Assembly (NCBI RefSeq): GCF_035594125.1 | Contig: NC_087190.1 | Span: 7,925,539 to 7,989,538 of the forward strand | Source of the DNA: Scylla paramamosain | Lineage: Eukaryota > Arthropoda > Malacostraca > Decapoda > Portunidae | Length of the DNA: 64,000 nt | Direction of reading: 5' to 3' | Part shown: one piece after another, positions 24,167 through 36,300 of the stretch | Numbering within the stretch: the first letter of the stretch is position 1 | Layout of the letters: the number at the start of each line of letters is the position of its first letter | Made by a program: the position numbers and the translations under genes | The notes under the pieces: generated by a model | What the model saw: the letters and a program-made list of their open reading frames with translations, nothing else | Database searches by the model: none | Told to the model about the DNA's origin: nothing

Positions 24167-27100
24167 TTCTTTTGCTCGAAAATAATAAGACTCTCATTAT
24201 ACACGTTTCTCGTAATGTCCTTTTGTTTCCCAATAGGGAGTGGTTTGCATTCATTTTCACCTTTTTTGTAGGTAACAAGCTCAAAAACACTCAAAATATA
24301 CCTTTTTGGTAATGTTATTTTTTTTTTTTTTCATATTGGTTGGTTTGCATCCGATTTAGCGTTTTTCTACGAAAAACACCGAAAAGACACGTTTTCAGTA
24401 ATTTTGTTATAGATTCCCATATAAAGTGACTTCCATATTATTTATCGTTTTGATGCCTAACATGCTGAAAAACACTCATCAGACAGTTTTCTGGCAAAGA
24501 CGTTTGATTTCCCCATATAGGTGGTTTTGCATGCACTTTAGGGTTTGCTACATAACAGTCGAAGAAAGAAAAGCTAAAATTAACTTTTTTGATAATGTTC
24601 TTATTTCAGAAAATTTCATGAATTTTGCCCGAATTTTGGAATATCGGTACCTGTGAAGATGAATAAGAAAGAAAAAAAAAAATATCGTATTTATTTATTT
24701 ATTTATTTTTTCTCAATACAGAGTTATTTGTGGCTTTTAGCTTTTTGGTTCTTAATGAATTTAAAAACACTCATAATACACGTTTCTCGTAATGTCCTTT
24801 CGTTTCCCACAAATAGGGTTCTTAGCATGTATTAAAGCGTTTTATTGGTAAAATCATCAAAAACACTAGAAATACATGTTTTTGGTAATGTTATTCTTTT
24901 TCTCCATAAAGTGTGTTTTGCATGCGTTTTAGTGTTTTGGTATATAAGGAGCTCAAAAACACTTAAAGGCAAGTTCTTGGTAAATATTGGTTTTATTCCC
25001 ATGTAATGTGATTGCCCTTCTTTTTAGTGCTTTACTGCCTATCACGCTTAAAAACACTCAATAGACACTTTTCTGAAAATGCCATTTTTCTACCACATAA
25101 AGCTGGTTTCGCAATGAATTTGAGTTTTGGGTAAATAAGAATGTGAAAAGCACTCAAAATACACGCATTTAGTAAGGTTGTTCTGTTTCTCAATTAAGAG
25201 TGTTATTCATGAGTTTCAGCATTTTGGTATCTAGGAAACTTCTCCATATACACGAGTTTTTGGGTTTTTTGCCTTGTTGTTATTTTGAACCATAAAACAC
25301 TCATTATACACTTTTCTCGCAATGTCCCTTTCTTTCTCAATATAGAGTGCTTTGCATCAATTTTCGCGTTTTTTTTTTTAAGTAACAAGCTCAAAAACAC
25401 TCTAAATGTAACTTTTTGGTAATATTTTTCTATTTCTTGATATTGGTTGGTTTGCATCTGTTTTAGCGTTTTTTCTACGTAAAATACTGTGTAGACATAT
25501 TGAGTGAGTTTTATTATTTATCGTTTTGGTGCCTAACATGCTGAAAAAACACTCCAAAGACAATTTTCTTGTAAAGTCATTCAATTTCCTAATATAGGAG
25601 GCTTTGCATGCTCTTTAGGGTTTGGTACATAACAGTCCGTAAAAAAAGCTAAAATCAACTTTTTTGATAATATTCTTTTACCATATAATTGCCCTGAATT
25701 TTCCCAGAATTTTGTCATCTCGGTACCTATGAAGATGAATGACAAAAAAAAAAAAAATTCTATTTTTCATTTTTTTTATTTACTTATTTTTTTTTCTAAA
25801 TAAAGAGTGTTATTTGTAAGTTTTAGCTTTTTGGTACTTAAGGAACTTAAAAACACTCATAATACACGTTTCTCGTAATGTCCTTTCGTTTCCCAAACAT
25901 AAGGTTCTTTTTATGTATTTAAGCGTTTTTATAGATAACATGATCAAAAACACTCAATATACATGTTTTTGGTAATGTTATCGTTTCTCCATAAAGTGTG
26001 TTTTGCAGGCGTTTTAGTGTTTTGGTATATAAGGAGCTCAAAAACACTTAAAGACAAGTTCTTGGTAAAAATTGGTTTTATTCGAATTTAATGTGATTCC
26101 CCTGCTTTTTAGTGCTTTATATCCTATCACGCTCAAAAACACTCAAAAGACATTTTTCTGGTAATGTCATTTTTTCCACATAAATCTGGTTTCGCATGCA
26201 ATTTGGGGTTTTGGTAACTAAGAATGTGAAAAGCTCTCAAAATACACGCATTTAGTAAGGTTGTTCTGTTTCTCAATTAACAGTGTTATTCATGAGTTTC
26301 AGCATTTTGGTATCTAAGAAACTTATCCATATATACAAGGTTTTGCTAATGTTATTCTGTTTCTCCATAAAGTGTGTTTTGCATGCGTTTTAGCAGTTTT
26401 GTATATAATGAGCTCAAAAACAAAGGCAAGTTATTGGTAAAAAATGGTTTTATTCTAATGTAATGTTATTGCCCTGCTTTTGAGTGCTTTATTACTAATC
26501 ACGCTGAAAAACACTCAAAAGACGCTTTTCTGGTAAAGTCTTTTTTTTTTCCCCACAAAGCTATTTTCGCATGTAATTTGGGGTTTTTGGTAACTAAGAA
26601 TGTGAAAAGCACTGAAAATACACGCATTTATTAAGGTTGTTCTGTTTCTCAATTAAGAGTGTTATTCATGAGTTTCAGCATTTTGGTGTCTAGGAAATCT
26701 CTCCATATACACGAGTTTTTGCGTTGTTTGCATTTTGGTTCTTTTGAACTATAAAACAGTCATTATACACTTTTCTTGCAATGTCCTTTTAAAGAAAAGT
26801 GCTTTGCATCAATTTTCGCTTTTTTATAGGTAAAGAGCTCAAAAACACTCAAAATATATCTTTTTGGTAACGTTTTTCTATTTCTTGATATTGGTTGGTT
26901 TGCATCCGTTTTAACGTTTTTCTACGTAAAACACTGAGAAGACACGTTTTCAGTAACTTTGTTTTGGATTCCCATATAGAGTAAGTTCCTTATTATTTAT
27001 CGTTTTTGTGCCTATGCTAAAAAAAAACACACAAAACACAGATTTCTGGTAAGGTCGTTTAATTTCCTCATATTGGACGCTTTGCATGCACTTTAGGGTT

Positions 27101-28182
27101 TCGTATATAAAAGTCCGAAAAAAAAGCTAAAATTAACTTTTTGATAATATTCATTTATCACATAATTGATCTGAATTTTCCCAGAATTTTGGTATCTCGG
27201 TACCTATGAAGATGAATAACAAAAAAAAAAATCCTATTTATTTTATTTTTTTATTTTTTATTTTCTAAATAAAGAGTGTTATTTGTGGGTTTTAGCTTTT
27301 TGGTACTTAAGGAACTAATAAAAACACGTTATAATACTCGTTTCTCGTAATGTTCTTTTATTTCCCAAACATAAAGGTCTTTGCATGTACTTAAACGTTT
27401 TTATAGATAACATGATCAAAAACACTCAAAATACATGTTTTTGGTAATGTTATTCTGTTTCTTCATAAAGTTTGTTTTGCATGCGTTTTAGCTGTTTGGT
27501 ATATAAGGCATTAAAAAACACTTAAAGGCAAATTCTTCGTAAAAGTTGGTTTTATTCCCATGTAATGTGATTGTTCTGCTTTTTAGTGCTTTGTTGCATA
27601 TCATGCTCAAAAACACTCAAAAGACACTTTTCTGGTTATGTCTTTTTTTTTCCCACATGAAGCTAATTTCGCATGTAATTTGGCATTTTCGAAACAAAGA
27701 ATGTGAAAAACAGTCAAAATACACAATTTGGTAAGGTAGTTCTGTTTATCGATTAAAAGTGTTATTCATGCATTTCATCATTTTGGTATGTAAAAATTTC
27801 TCTATATACACGAGTTTTTGCGTTTATTGCCTTGTGGTTCTTTTAAAACTATGAAACACTCATTATACACCTTTCTCTTAATGTCCTTTTGTTTCCTAAT
27901 ATAGAGTGCTTTACATCCATTTTTGCATTTTTTGTAGGTAACAAGCTCAAAAACACTAAAAAATATATTTTTTTATAAAGTTATTCTATTTCTTCATATA
28001 GGATGGTTTGCATCCGCTTTAGCGTTTTTCTACGTAAAACACTGAAAAGACACGTTTTCAGTAATTTTGTTTTGGATTCACATATTGAAAGATTTTCATA
28101 TTGTTTATCGTATTGGTGCCTAACATGCTGAAAAACACTGAAAAGACAGGTTTCTGGTAAAGTCGTTTAACTTCCCTATATA

Positions 28183-28209
28183 AATAATAATAATAATAAT
28201 AATAATAAA
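28183..28209. repeat. (TAA)n trinucleotide repeat, LINE tail
   Basis: About eight AAT/TAA trinucleotides run straight into AAACGGTTTTATTC. In element orientation this is a (TTA)n 3' tail. Trinucleotide tails of this sort replace poly-A in several non-LTR groups. Confidence 0.9.
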
Positions 28210-28307
28210 CGGTTTTATTCTTTAGGCAGTCAACAAACTGAAAATGTATATTGGGGGTGGGGGAATACTTGACATTAATCCTGAAGGTAAGTCAAATCTA
28301 GAAGAGA

Positions 28308-28689
28308 CTATTGATTGATGGCTCGCACCATGGTGGGAATCGCACTGAGTCTGTACCGGTCCGTACGTGGCGCCTTTAGGGGCGTTATCTTATTATGGTG
28401 TCTGGTGGCACGGGTAGGGCGAGGCGCGTCAGGCGGCAGCATGTTTCTGAGATGTGGATGATTCAGAAGTCCCCTTCCAAACTTCTCTAGGGCCTCACTG
28501 TACCTGGTGGATAGTCTGGACAGCTTCAGGGTGTTCAGGGCTTCTTCATAGGTGGTGTATGCAAGGCCAAGGATGACCCTGCACGCCCTTTTCTGCACAC
28601 TCTCCAACTGTAGCTGTTGAGTTTGTGTGAGGGAGGAGGACCACGCTGGGGAGGCGTACATGAGTTTGGGGAGGATGAAAGTAAGTATA
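28308..28689 (-). pseudogene. C-terminal end of a LINE reverse transcriptase ORF
   Basis: This is a partial open frame of about 127 codons, uninterrupted from the truncation point to a TAG stop. It begins in sequence reading FILPKLMYASPAW. An in-frame Met lies at 28,661, but the frame is open upstream to the element edge, so this Met is not a real start. It continues QLESVQKRACRVILG, then LSRLSTRYSEALEKFGRGLL, then PPDAPRPTRATRH, then TDRYRLSAIPTMVRAINQ. These are features I recognise from the region downstream of the RT core in jockey/CR1-like non-LTR ORF2 proteins. No catalytic motif is included. The lack of internal stops contrasts with the decayed CR1-like copies and suggests a younger insertion. 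The exact clade is not resolved. Confidence 0.85.
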
Positions 28690-28690
28690 T

Positions 28691-29236
28691 TGGTGGCTTT
28701 GCATGCACTTTAGGTTTTGGTACATAACAATAAGAAAAAAAAAAGCTATAATTAACTTTCATGATAATGTTCTTTTTTCTACATAATTTCCTTGAATTTT
28801 GGCAGAATTTTGGCAATTCGGTACCTATGAAGATGAAAAAAATAAAAATTCTCATTTTTTTTTATTTATTAATTTTTTTTCTAAAAAGTGTTATTAGTGG
28901 GTGTTAGCTTTTTCGTACTAAAGGAACTTAAAAAAACACTCATAATACACGTTTCTCGTAATGTCCTGTTGTTTCCCAAACATGAGGTTCTTTGCATGTA
29001 TTTCAGCGTTTTTATAGATAACATGATCAAAAACACTCAAAATACATGTATTTGGTAATGTTATTCTGTTTCTCCATAAAATGTATTTTGCATGCTTTTT
29101 AGCATTTTGGTATGTAAGGACCTCAAAAACACTTAAAGGCAAGTTCTTGGTAAAATTTGGTTTTATTCCCATGTAATGTGATTGCCCTGGCTTTTAGTGC
29201 TTTATTGCGTAACACGCTCAAAAACACTGTAAAGAC
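28691..29236 (+). repeat. B-type HOR unit between the LINE tail and the inverted patch
   Basis: The HOR resumes in phase at GGTGGCTTTGCATGCACTTT and passes an anchor near 28,888. It runs through the ACATGATCA, GTATGTAAGGA and TTATTCCCATGTAATGTGAT subunits to AACACGCTCAAAAACACTGT, where orientation flips. It matches 45,614-46,167. Confidence 0.88.
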
Positions 29237-29689
29237 ATGCAAAGCCTCCCATATAAGGAAATTAAAGACATTACCAGAAATCTGTCTTTTGAGTGTTTTT
29301 CAGCATGTTAGGCACAAAAACGATAAATAATAAGGAACTCACTCTATGTGGGAATCCAAAACAAAATTACTGAAAACGTTTCTTCTCAGTGTTTTACGTA
29401 GAAAAACGCTAAAACTGATACAAACCAACCAATATCAAGAAGCAGAAAAATATTACCAAAAATGTATATTTTGAGTGTTTTTCAGCTTGTTACCTACAAA
29501 AAAAAACGCGAAAATGGATACAAAGCACTGTATATTGGGAAACAAAGGGACATTGCGAGAAAAGTGTATAATGAATGTTTTATAATTTAAAAAAAACACA
29601 AGGCAAAAAACGCAAAAACTCGTGTATATGCTGAAACTCATGAATAACACTCTTAATTGAGAAACAGAGCAACCTTACTAAATGCGTGT
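29237..29689 (-). repeat. Inverted patch of B-type subunits, copy 1
   Basis: HOR landmarks appear in reverse complement: ATGCAAAGCCTCCCATATA, CAGCATGTTAGGCAC, ACGATAAATAATAAGGAACT, CCAACCAATATCAAGAAGC and AACTCATGAATAACACTC. This corresponds to subunits from GGCTTTGCATGCACTTT back to the CTCATGAATAACAC region. The left junction follows AAAAACACTGTAAAGAC. The right junction returns to direct CAAAAACACTAAAAGGCAAG. The left junction is shared with 46,168. Confidence 0.85.
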
Positions 29690-31149
29690 CAAAAACACTA
29701 AAAGGCAAGTTTTTCGTAAAAGTTGGTTTTATTCCTATGTAATGTGACTGCAATGCTTTTTAGTGCTTTATTGCCTAACACGCTCAAAAACACTCAAAGA
29801 CAATTTTCTGGTAATGTCATTTTTTTCCCACATAAAGCTAGTTTCGCATGGAATTTATTGTTTTTGTAACTAAGAATGTAAAAAAACACTCAAAATACAC
29901 GCATTTTGTTCTGGTTGTTCTGTTTCTTGATTAAGAGTGTTATTCATGAGTTTCAGTATTTTGGTATCTTAGAAACTTCTCCATACAGTCGAGTTTTTGC
30001 GTTTTTTGCCTTGTGATTCTGGTGAAACTATAAAACACTCATTATACTCGTTTCTCGTAAGTCCTATTTTTCCTTATATAGAGTGCTTTGGATCCATTTT
30101 TGCGTTTTTTTTATGTAACAAGATCAAAAACACACAAAATATACTTTTTTGGTAATATTATTCTATTTCTTCATATTGGTTGGTTTGCATCCGTTTTAAC
30201 GTTTTTCTACGTAAATCTTTTAAAAGACACGTTTCCAGTAATTTTGTGTTGGATTTCCATATAGAGTGACTTTCATATTATTTATCGTTTTGGTGCCTAA
30301 CATGCTTTTTGTTGCCTTTTGATTACCAATATAGAGTGCTTTCCATCCATTTTCGCGTTTTTTGTAGGTAACAATTTAAAAAACACTCAAAATATACCTT
30401 TTTGGTAATGTTATTCTATTTCTTTATTTTTGTTGGTTTGCATCCGTTTAAGCGTTTTCTACGTAAAAACACGGAAAAGACACGTTTTCAGTAATTTTGT
30501 TTTGGATTCCCATATAGATTGACTTCCTTGGGTTTTATTGTGTTGGTTCCTAACATGCTGAAAAACACTCATAAAACAGTTTTCTGGCAAAGACGTTTAA
30601 TTTCCCTATATACGAGTAGGTGCCTTTGCATGCAATTTAGGGGTTTGGTACATAACAGTCCGAAAAAAAAGCTAAATTTAACTTTTTTGATAATATTCTT
30701 ATTTCATATAATTTCCTGAACTTTGCCCGAATTTTGGCACCTCGTTACCTGTGAAGATAAATAAGAATGAAAAAAAAATATCGTATTTTTTTATTTATTT
30801 ATTTTTTTTCTCAATAAAGAGTGTAATTTGTGGCTTTTAGCTTTTTCGTACTTAATGAACTTAAAAACACTCATAATACACGTTTCTCGTAATGTCCTTT
30901 CGTTTCCCAAAAATAGGGTTTTTTGCATGTATTTAAGCGTTTTTATTGGTAACATGATAAAAACAACTCAAAATATATGTTTTTGGAAATGTTATTCTGT
31001 TTCACCATAAAGTGTAGTTTGCATGCATTTTAGTGTTTTGGTATATAAGGAGCTCAAATACACTTAAAGGCAAGTTCTTGTTAAAAATTGGTTTTATTCC
31101 AATGTAATGGGATTGCCCTGCTTTTTAGTGCTTTATTGCCTAACACGCT
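29690..31149 (+). repeat. B-type HOR array between the inverted patches
   Basis: Direct subunits have an anchor near 30,821. A rare internal join, GCCTAACATGCTTTTTG near 30,293, also occurs near 16,831. The 'CTTGGGTTTTAT' variant near 30,530 is shared with about 17,070 and 40,955. The array stops at AACACGCTT, where the inverted A-type block begins. Confidence 0.88.
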
Positions 31150-33332
31150 TTGGAAGTTTTTAAATTTATAATGTACCAAAACGATAAAACATGCAAAACT
31201 CCTTTCCTGCAGAAACAAAAACATTACCAAAAACGAGCATTTTGGACGATTTTTCAGCGTGTTATGTACAAAAGCGTCAAAATGTATATAAAGTACCCTA
31301 TATAAGAAAACGAAAAGACATTAAGAGAAACCTGTATTATGAGTTTTTTTTTTTTTAGCTTATTAGGTACCGAAACGATAAAACGCACGATTTGCCTTCT
31401 GTATGGAGAAAACGTGCATTTTAAGTGTATTTAGCTTTGTTAGGTATCAAAACGCCAAAATGCATGCAAAGCACCCGATATGGGGAAAATAAACGACATT
31501 TCCAGAAACATGTCTTATGAGAATTTATGAGTGTGTTAGGCACAAAAAGCTCTTAAAAAGCATGGAAAGTGTCGTAAATGGGAAAACATTAAGTGTTTTG
31601 AGGTACTTACATACCAAACCGCTAAAACGGTTCCAAACACTCTTTATGGAGAAACTCAACAGCTTTACCAAAAACATGCATTTTGAGAGATTTTGCGCCT
31701 GTTACGTATAAAAACGATAAAATACATGCAAATAACCCTAAAAGAGGAAAAGAAAACATTAAAAGAAACGTATATTTTGAGTGGTATTGAGCTTCATAGG
31801 TACCAAAACACTAAAACGTATGAATAATACTATATATGGAGAAACGGTACAAGATTAACCAACCCTTGTGTTTTAAGGCTTTTTTCACGTTATTAGGTAC
31901 CGCAACGCGAAAATGCATGCAAAGCATACTATATGGGGAAAGGAAACATTTCCAGAAACATGTCCTTTCACTGTTTATGAGCATGTTAGGTGCCAAGAAG
32001 CTAAAAACCATGGAAAGCACCATATAGGAGAAAACAAAAGATTACAAAAACTTTAAATTTCAGTGCTTATGAGCTACTTACATACAAAAACACTTAAACG
32101 CATCCAAAACGCCTTGGAAAAACTGAATAACATTACCAAAAAAGCGTGTATTTTCAATGTTTTGAGCTTGTTACGCAAAAAAAAAAAATAACCAACGACA
32201 TTATGAGAAACTTATATAAAGAGCGTTTTTGAGCTTCTCAGGTACCAAAACGCGAAAATGCATGAATAATACTCTCTTTGGAGAAACACAACAATATTAG
32301 ATACCAAAACGCTAAAAACCAACGAAAGCTCCCTATTTGGAAAAGCAAAACATTACCAAAAGCTTGTCTTTTGAGAGTTTTTACAGTTACTTACGTACCA
32401 AAACGCTAAAATGCATGCAAAGCACATTTTATGGAGAAACAGAATAACATTACCAGAAATGTGCATTTTGAGTTTTTTTTTATCTTACGTATAAAAAAAA
32501 GCAAAAATGCATGCAAAGTATCCTAAATGGCGATACAAAAAGAAATAAAAAGAAACTTCATTTATCAGTGTTTTTGAGATTCTTAGGTACCAAAATGCAC
32601 AAACGCATGTATAACATTATATATGAAGAAACAGAAGAACATTACCGAAAACGTATATTTTGAGTGTTTTTTCACATTGTTACGTAACAAAAACGGCAAA
32701 ATGCATGGAAATCACCCAATATGGATAAAATAAAGGACATTACGAGAAAGATGTCATTAGTGTTTTTGAGCGTCTTAGGTACCAAACGCGAAAACTATTT
32801 AGTACCACTGTATATGGAGAAACAGAACATTACCAAAAACGTTTATTTTGTGTTTTTCACAATTTTATGTACCAAAACGTCAAAATGACTCCAGAGCACC
32901 ATCTATGGGGAGATGAAACGACATTTCCAGAAACATGTCTTTTGAGTGTCGATTGTTGTTGTTAGGTACCAAAGTTATAAAAAGCATGGAAAGCTACCTA
33001 TATGAAAGAACAAGTCAACCAAAAATTTATCTTTTGGGTATTTTCAGCTACTTACGTACCATAACGCTGAGCTGTATGCAAAACACCCTTTATTACCATA
33101 TACAATTTTTTTTCTTTTTACATATAAAAAGAAACATAAATGCATGCAAAATACTTTGCATGAGGAAACGAAAAGACATTAGAAGAAACTTTTATAATAA
33201 GTTTTTTTTTTTTATTTCTTAGGTACCAACACCTATTTGACGCATTGAAGAACAGTCTATATCGATAAAAGACCAAGATTACCAAAAATGTGCTTTTTGA
33301 GTGTTTTTCACATTGTTAGGTACGAAAACACT
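31150..33332 (-). repeat. Inverted 2.2-kb block of A-type monomers
   Basis: About 22-23 monomers read in reverse complement: ACCAAAACGCCAAAATGCA, TGCAAAGCACCC, and ACATTACCAAAAACG followed by TTTTGAGTGTTTT. They resemble the A-type array at the window ends, not the B-type HOR around them. The left side joins after the GCCTAACACGCT landmark of a HOR unit. The right side joins at AAGAGTGTTATTTGTGGG, the start of a unit, so the middle-to-end subunits of one HOR are absent at the site. Short plus-strand open frames inside are reversed monomers and not genes. Confidence 0.88.
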
Positions 33333-36300
33333 CTATCAAGAGTGTTATTTGTGGGTTTTAGCTTTCTCATACTTAACGAACTTAAAAAAAAAACTCATAA
33401 TACACGTTTCTCGTAACGTCCTTCCATTTTCCAAACATAGGGTTCTTTCCATGTATTTTAGCTTTTTTATAGGTAACATGATGAAAAACACTCAAAATAC
33501 ATGTTTTTTGGTAATATTATTCTGTTTCTCCATAAAAGGGTGTTTTGCATGCGTTTTAGCGTTTTGGTATGTAAGGAGCTCAAAAACACTTAAAGGCAAG
33601 TTCTTGGTAAAAGTTCGTTTCATTCCCATGTAATGTGATTCCCGTGCTTTTTACTGCTTTATTGCCTATCACGCTCAAAAACTTTTTGGTAATGTCATTA
33701 TTTTCCCTCATAAAGCTAGTTTCCCATGCATTTTGTGGTTTTGGTAACTAAGAATGTGAAAAGCACTCAAAATACACACATTTGGTAAAGTTATTCTGTA
33801 TTTTTAATTAAGAGTTTCCTGAGTTTCAGCATTTTTGTATCTAAGAAAATTCTTTATATACACGAGTTTTTGCGTTTTTTGCCTTGTGGTTCTTGTGAAA
33901 CTATAAAACACTCAGTATACACATTTCTCGTAATGTCCTTTTGTATCAAAATATAAAGTGCTATCCATCCATTTTCGCATTTTTGTAAGGTAAGAAGCTC
34001 AAAAACATTAAAAATATACATTTTTGGTAATATTATTCTATTTCTTCACATTCGTTGGTTTGCATCATGTTTAGCGTTTTTCTACGTAAAACACTTAAAA
34101 GACACTTTTTTCAGTAATTTTGTGATGGATTCCCATTTTGAGTGACTTCCATATTATTTATCGTTTTGGTGCCTAACATACTAAAAACACTCAAAAGACA
34201 GGTTTCTGGTAAAATCGTTTAATTTCCCAATATACGGGGCTTTGGATGCACTTTAGGTTTTGGTACATAACAGTCCGAAAAAAAAGATAAAATTAACTTT
34301 TTTTCATAATGTTCTTTTTTCACATAATTTCCCTGAAATTTTCCAGAATTTTGGCATTTCGGTACCTATGAAGATGAATAACAAAAAAAAAAAATTCCTA
34401 TTTTTTTATTTATATATTTTTTTCTCTATAAAGAGTGTTATTTGTGGGTTTTAGCTTTTTGGTACTTAAGGAACTTAAAAACACTCATTATACACGTTTC
34501 TCGAAATGTTCTTTCGTTTCTCAAACATAAGGTTCTTTCCATGTACTTAAGCGCTTTTATAGGTAACATGATCAAAAACACTCAAAATACATGTTTTGGT
34601 AATGTTATGATGTTCCTCCATATATGGTGTTTTGCATGCTTTTTTTTTTTTAGCGTTTTGGTATATAATGAGCTCAAAAACACTTAAAGGCAAGTTCTTG
34701 CTAAAAGTTGGTTTTATTCCTAGGTAATGTGATTGCCCTGCTTTTTATTGTTTTATTTCTATTATGCTAAAAAAAAAAAAACACTTAAAAGACACTTTTC
34801 TGGTATGTCATTTTTTTTAACACATAAAGCTACTTTCACATGGAATTTGGGATTTTGGTAACTAAGAATGTGAAAAACATTCAAAATACACGCATTTGGT
34901 AAGGTTGTTCTGTTTCTCAATTAAGAGTGTTATTCAGGAGTTTCAGCATTTTAGTATCTAAGAAACTTCTCCATATATACGAGTTTTTTTGCGTTTTTTG
35001 CCTTGTGGTTCTTCAGAATATATAACACTCATTATACACATTTCTCGTAATGTCCTTTTGTTAACCAATATAGAGAGCTTTGCATCCATTTTCGTGTTTT
35101 TTGTAAGTAAAGAGCTCAAAAACACTCAAAATGTACCTTTTTGGTAATGTTATTCTATTTCTTCATATTGGTTGGTTTGCATCCGTTTTAGCGTTTTTCT
35201 ACGTAAAACACTTAAAAGACACGTTTTCAGTAATATTGTTTTGGATTCCCACATAGAATGACTTCCATATTATTTATTGTTTTGGTGACTAATATGCTGA
35301 AAAACACTCACAACACAGGTATCTCGTAAAGTCGTTTAATTTCCTCATATAGTTAGCTTTGCATGTACTTTAGGAATTGGTACATAACAGTCCGAAAAAA
35401 AAAGCTGAAATTAACTTTTTTGATAATGTTTTTTTTTCACATAATTTCCCTGAATTTTCCCAGAATATTAGCATCTCGGTACCTGTGAAGAAGAATAACA
35501 AAAAAAAAAAATCCTATTTTTTTATTTATTTATTTATTTATTTATATCTTTCTCTCTCTATAAAGAGGTTTTAGCACGAGTTTTTTTTGCGTTTTTTGCT
35601 TTGTGGTTCTTTTGAACTATAAAACATTCATTATACACTTTTCTCGCAATGTCCCTTTCTTTCCCAATATAGAGTGCTTTGCATCAATTTTCGCGTTTTT
35701 TTATAGGTAACAAGCTCAAAAACACTCAAAATATACCTTTTTGGTAATGTTTTTCTACTTCTTGATATTGGTTGGTTTGCATCCGTTTTAGCGTTTTTCT
35801 ACGTAAAACACTGAGAAGACACGTTTTCAGTAATTTTGTTATGGTTTGCCATATAGAGTGAGTTCCTTATTATTTATCGTTTTGGTGCCTAACATGATGA
35901 AAACACTCAAAACGCAGATTTCTGGTAAGGTCGTTTAATTTCCTCATATGGGAGGCTTTGCATGCACTTTAGTGTTTGGTATATAACAGTCCGAAAAAAA
36001 AGCTAATATCAACCTTTTTGATAATATTCTCTTATCATATAATTGCTCTAATTTTTCCCAGAATTTTGGCCTCTCGGTACCTATGAAGGAGAATAAAAAA
36101 AAAAAATAAATAAATCCTTTTATTTATTTATTTATTCTTTATTTTTTTTCTAAATAACGAGTGTTATTTGTGGGTTTTAGCTTTTTGGTAGTTAAGAAAC
36201 TTAAAAACACTCATAATACACGTTTCTCGTAATGTCCTTACGTTTCCTTAACATAAGGTTCTTTACATGTATTTAAGCGTTTTAATAGATAACATGATCA

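Larger units (their letters stand above)
15685..28182 (+). repeat. B-type higher-order repeat array, main block part 1
   Basis: Direct HOR units have anchors (GTGTTATTTGTGGGTTTTAG-like) near 16,662, 17,345, 18,454, 19,529, 20,601, 21,647, 23,595, 24,721, 25,807 and 27,276. Most intervals are 1,045-1,126 bp, equal to about twelve monomer-derived subunits. Two subunits are constitutively short: the one ending CTTCTCCATATACACGAG and the following TTTTTGCGTTTTTTGCCTTG piece. Exceptions are informative. The interval 16,662-17,345 is only 683 bp (deletion). The interval 21,647-23,595 holds two units, but the anchor between them is deleted near 22,560. The interval 25,807-27,276 is about 370 bp longer because a group of subunits is repeated from about 26,335. 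Each unit ends in an A-rich then T/ATTT-rich stretch. No gene is visible. Confidence 0.92.
28183..28690 (-). mobile_element. 5'-truncated LINE 3' end with (TTA)n tail
   Basis: This insertion of about 508 bp is noticeably richer in G and C than the satellite and unrelated to the CR1-like copies. It interrupts the HOR motif CTTCCCTATATAGGTGGC, which is uninterrupted in other units, for example at 45,602-45,615 and near 21,492. In element orientation (minus strand) it runs from an open RT C-terminal frame, through a stop near 28,308, to a short 3' UTR. It ends in a trinucleotide (TTA)n tail at 28,183-28,209. The insertion exactly explains the long HOR interval 27,276-28,888 (1,612 bp minus 508 = 1,104). 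A short TATA-type target duplication is possible but ambiguous, because the target itself is TATATA. Confidence 0.9.

Noticed and set aside
28535..28855. 106-codon minus-strand frame overlapping the LINE tail
   Set aside because: It is a different phase from the recognisable LINE C-terminal frame, and half of it lies in satellite.
31517..33222. Plus-strand frames in the inverted block, resembling a repeat-containing protein
   Set aside because: They are the same satellite motif that appears on the minus strand elsewhere, flipped with the inverted block.
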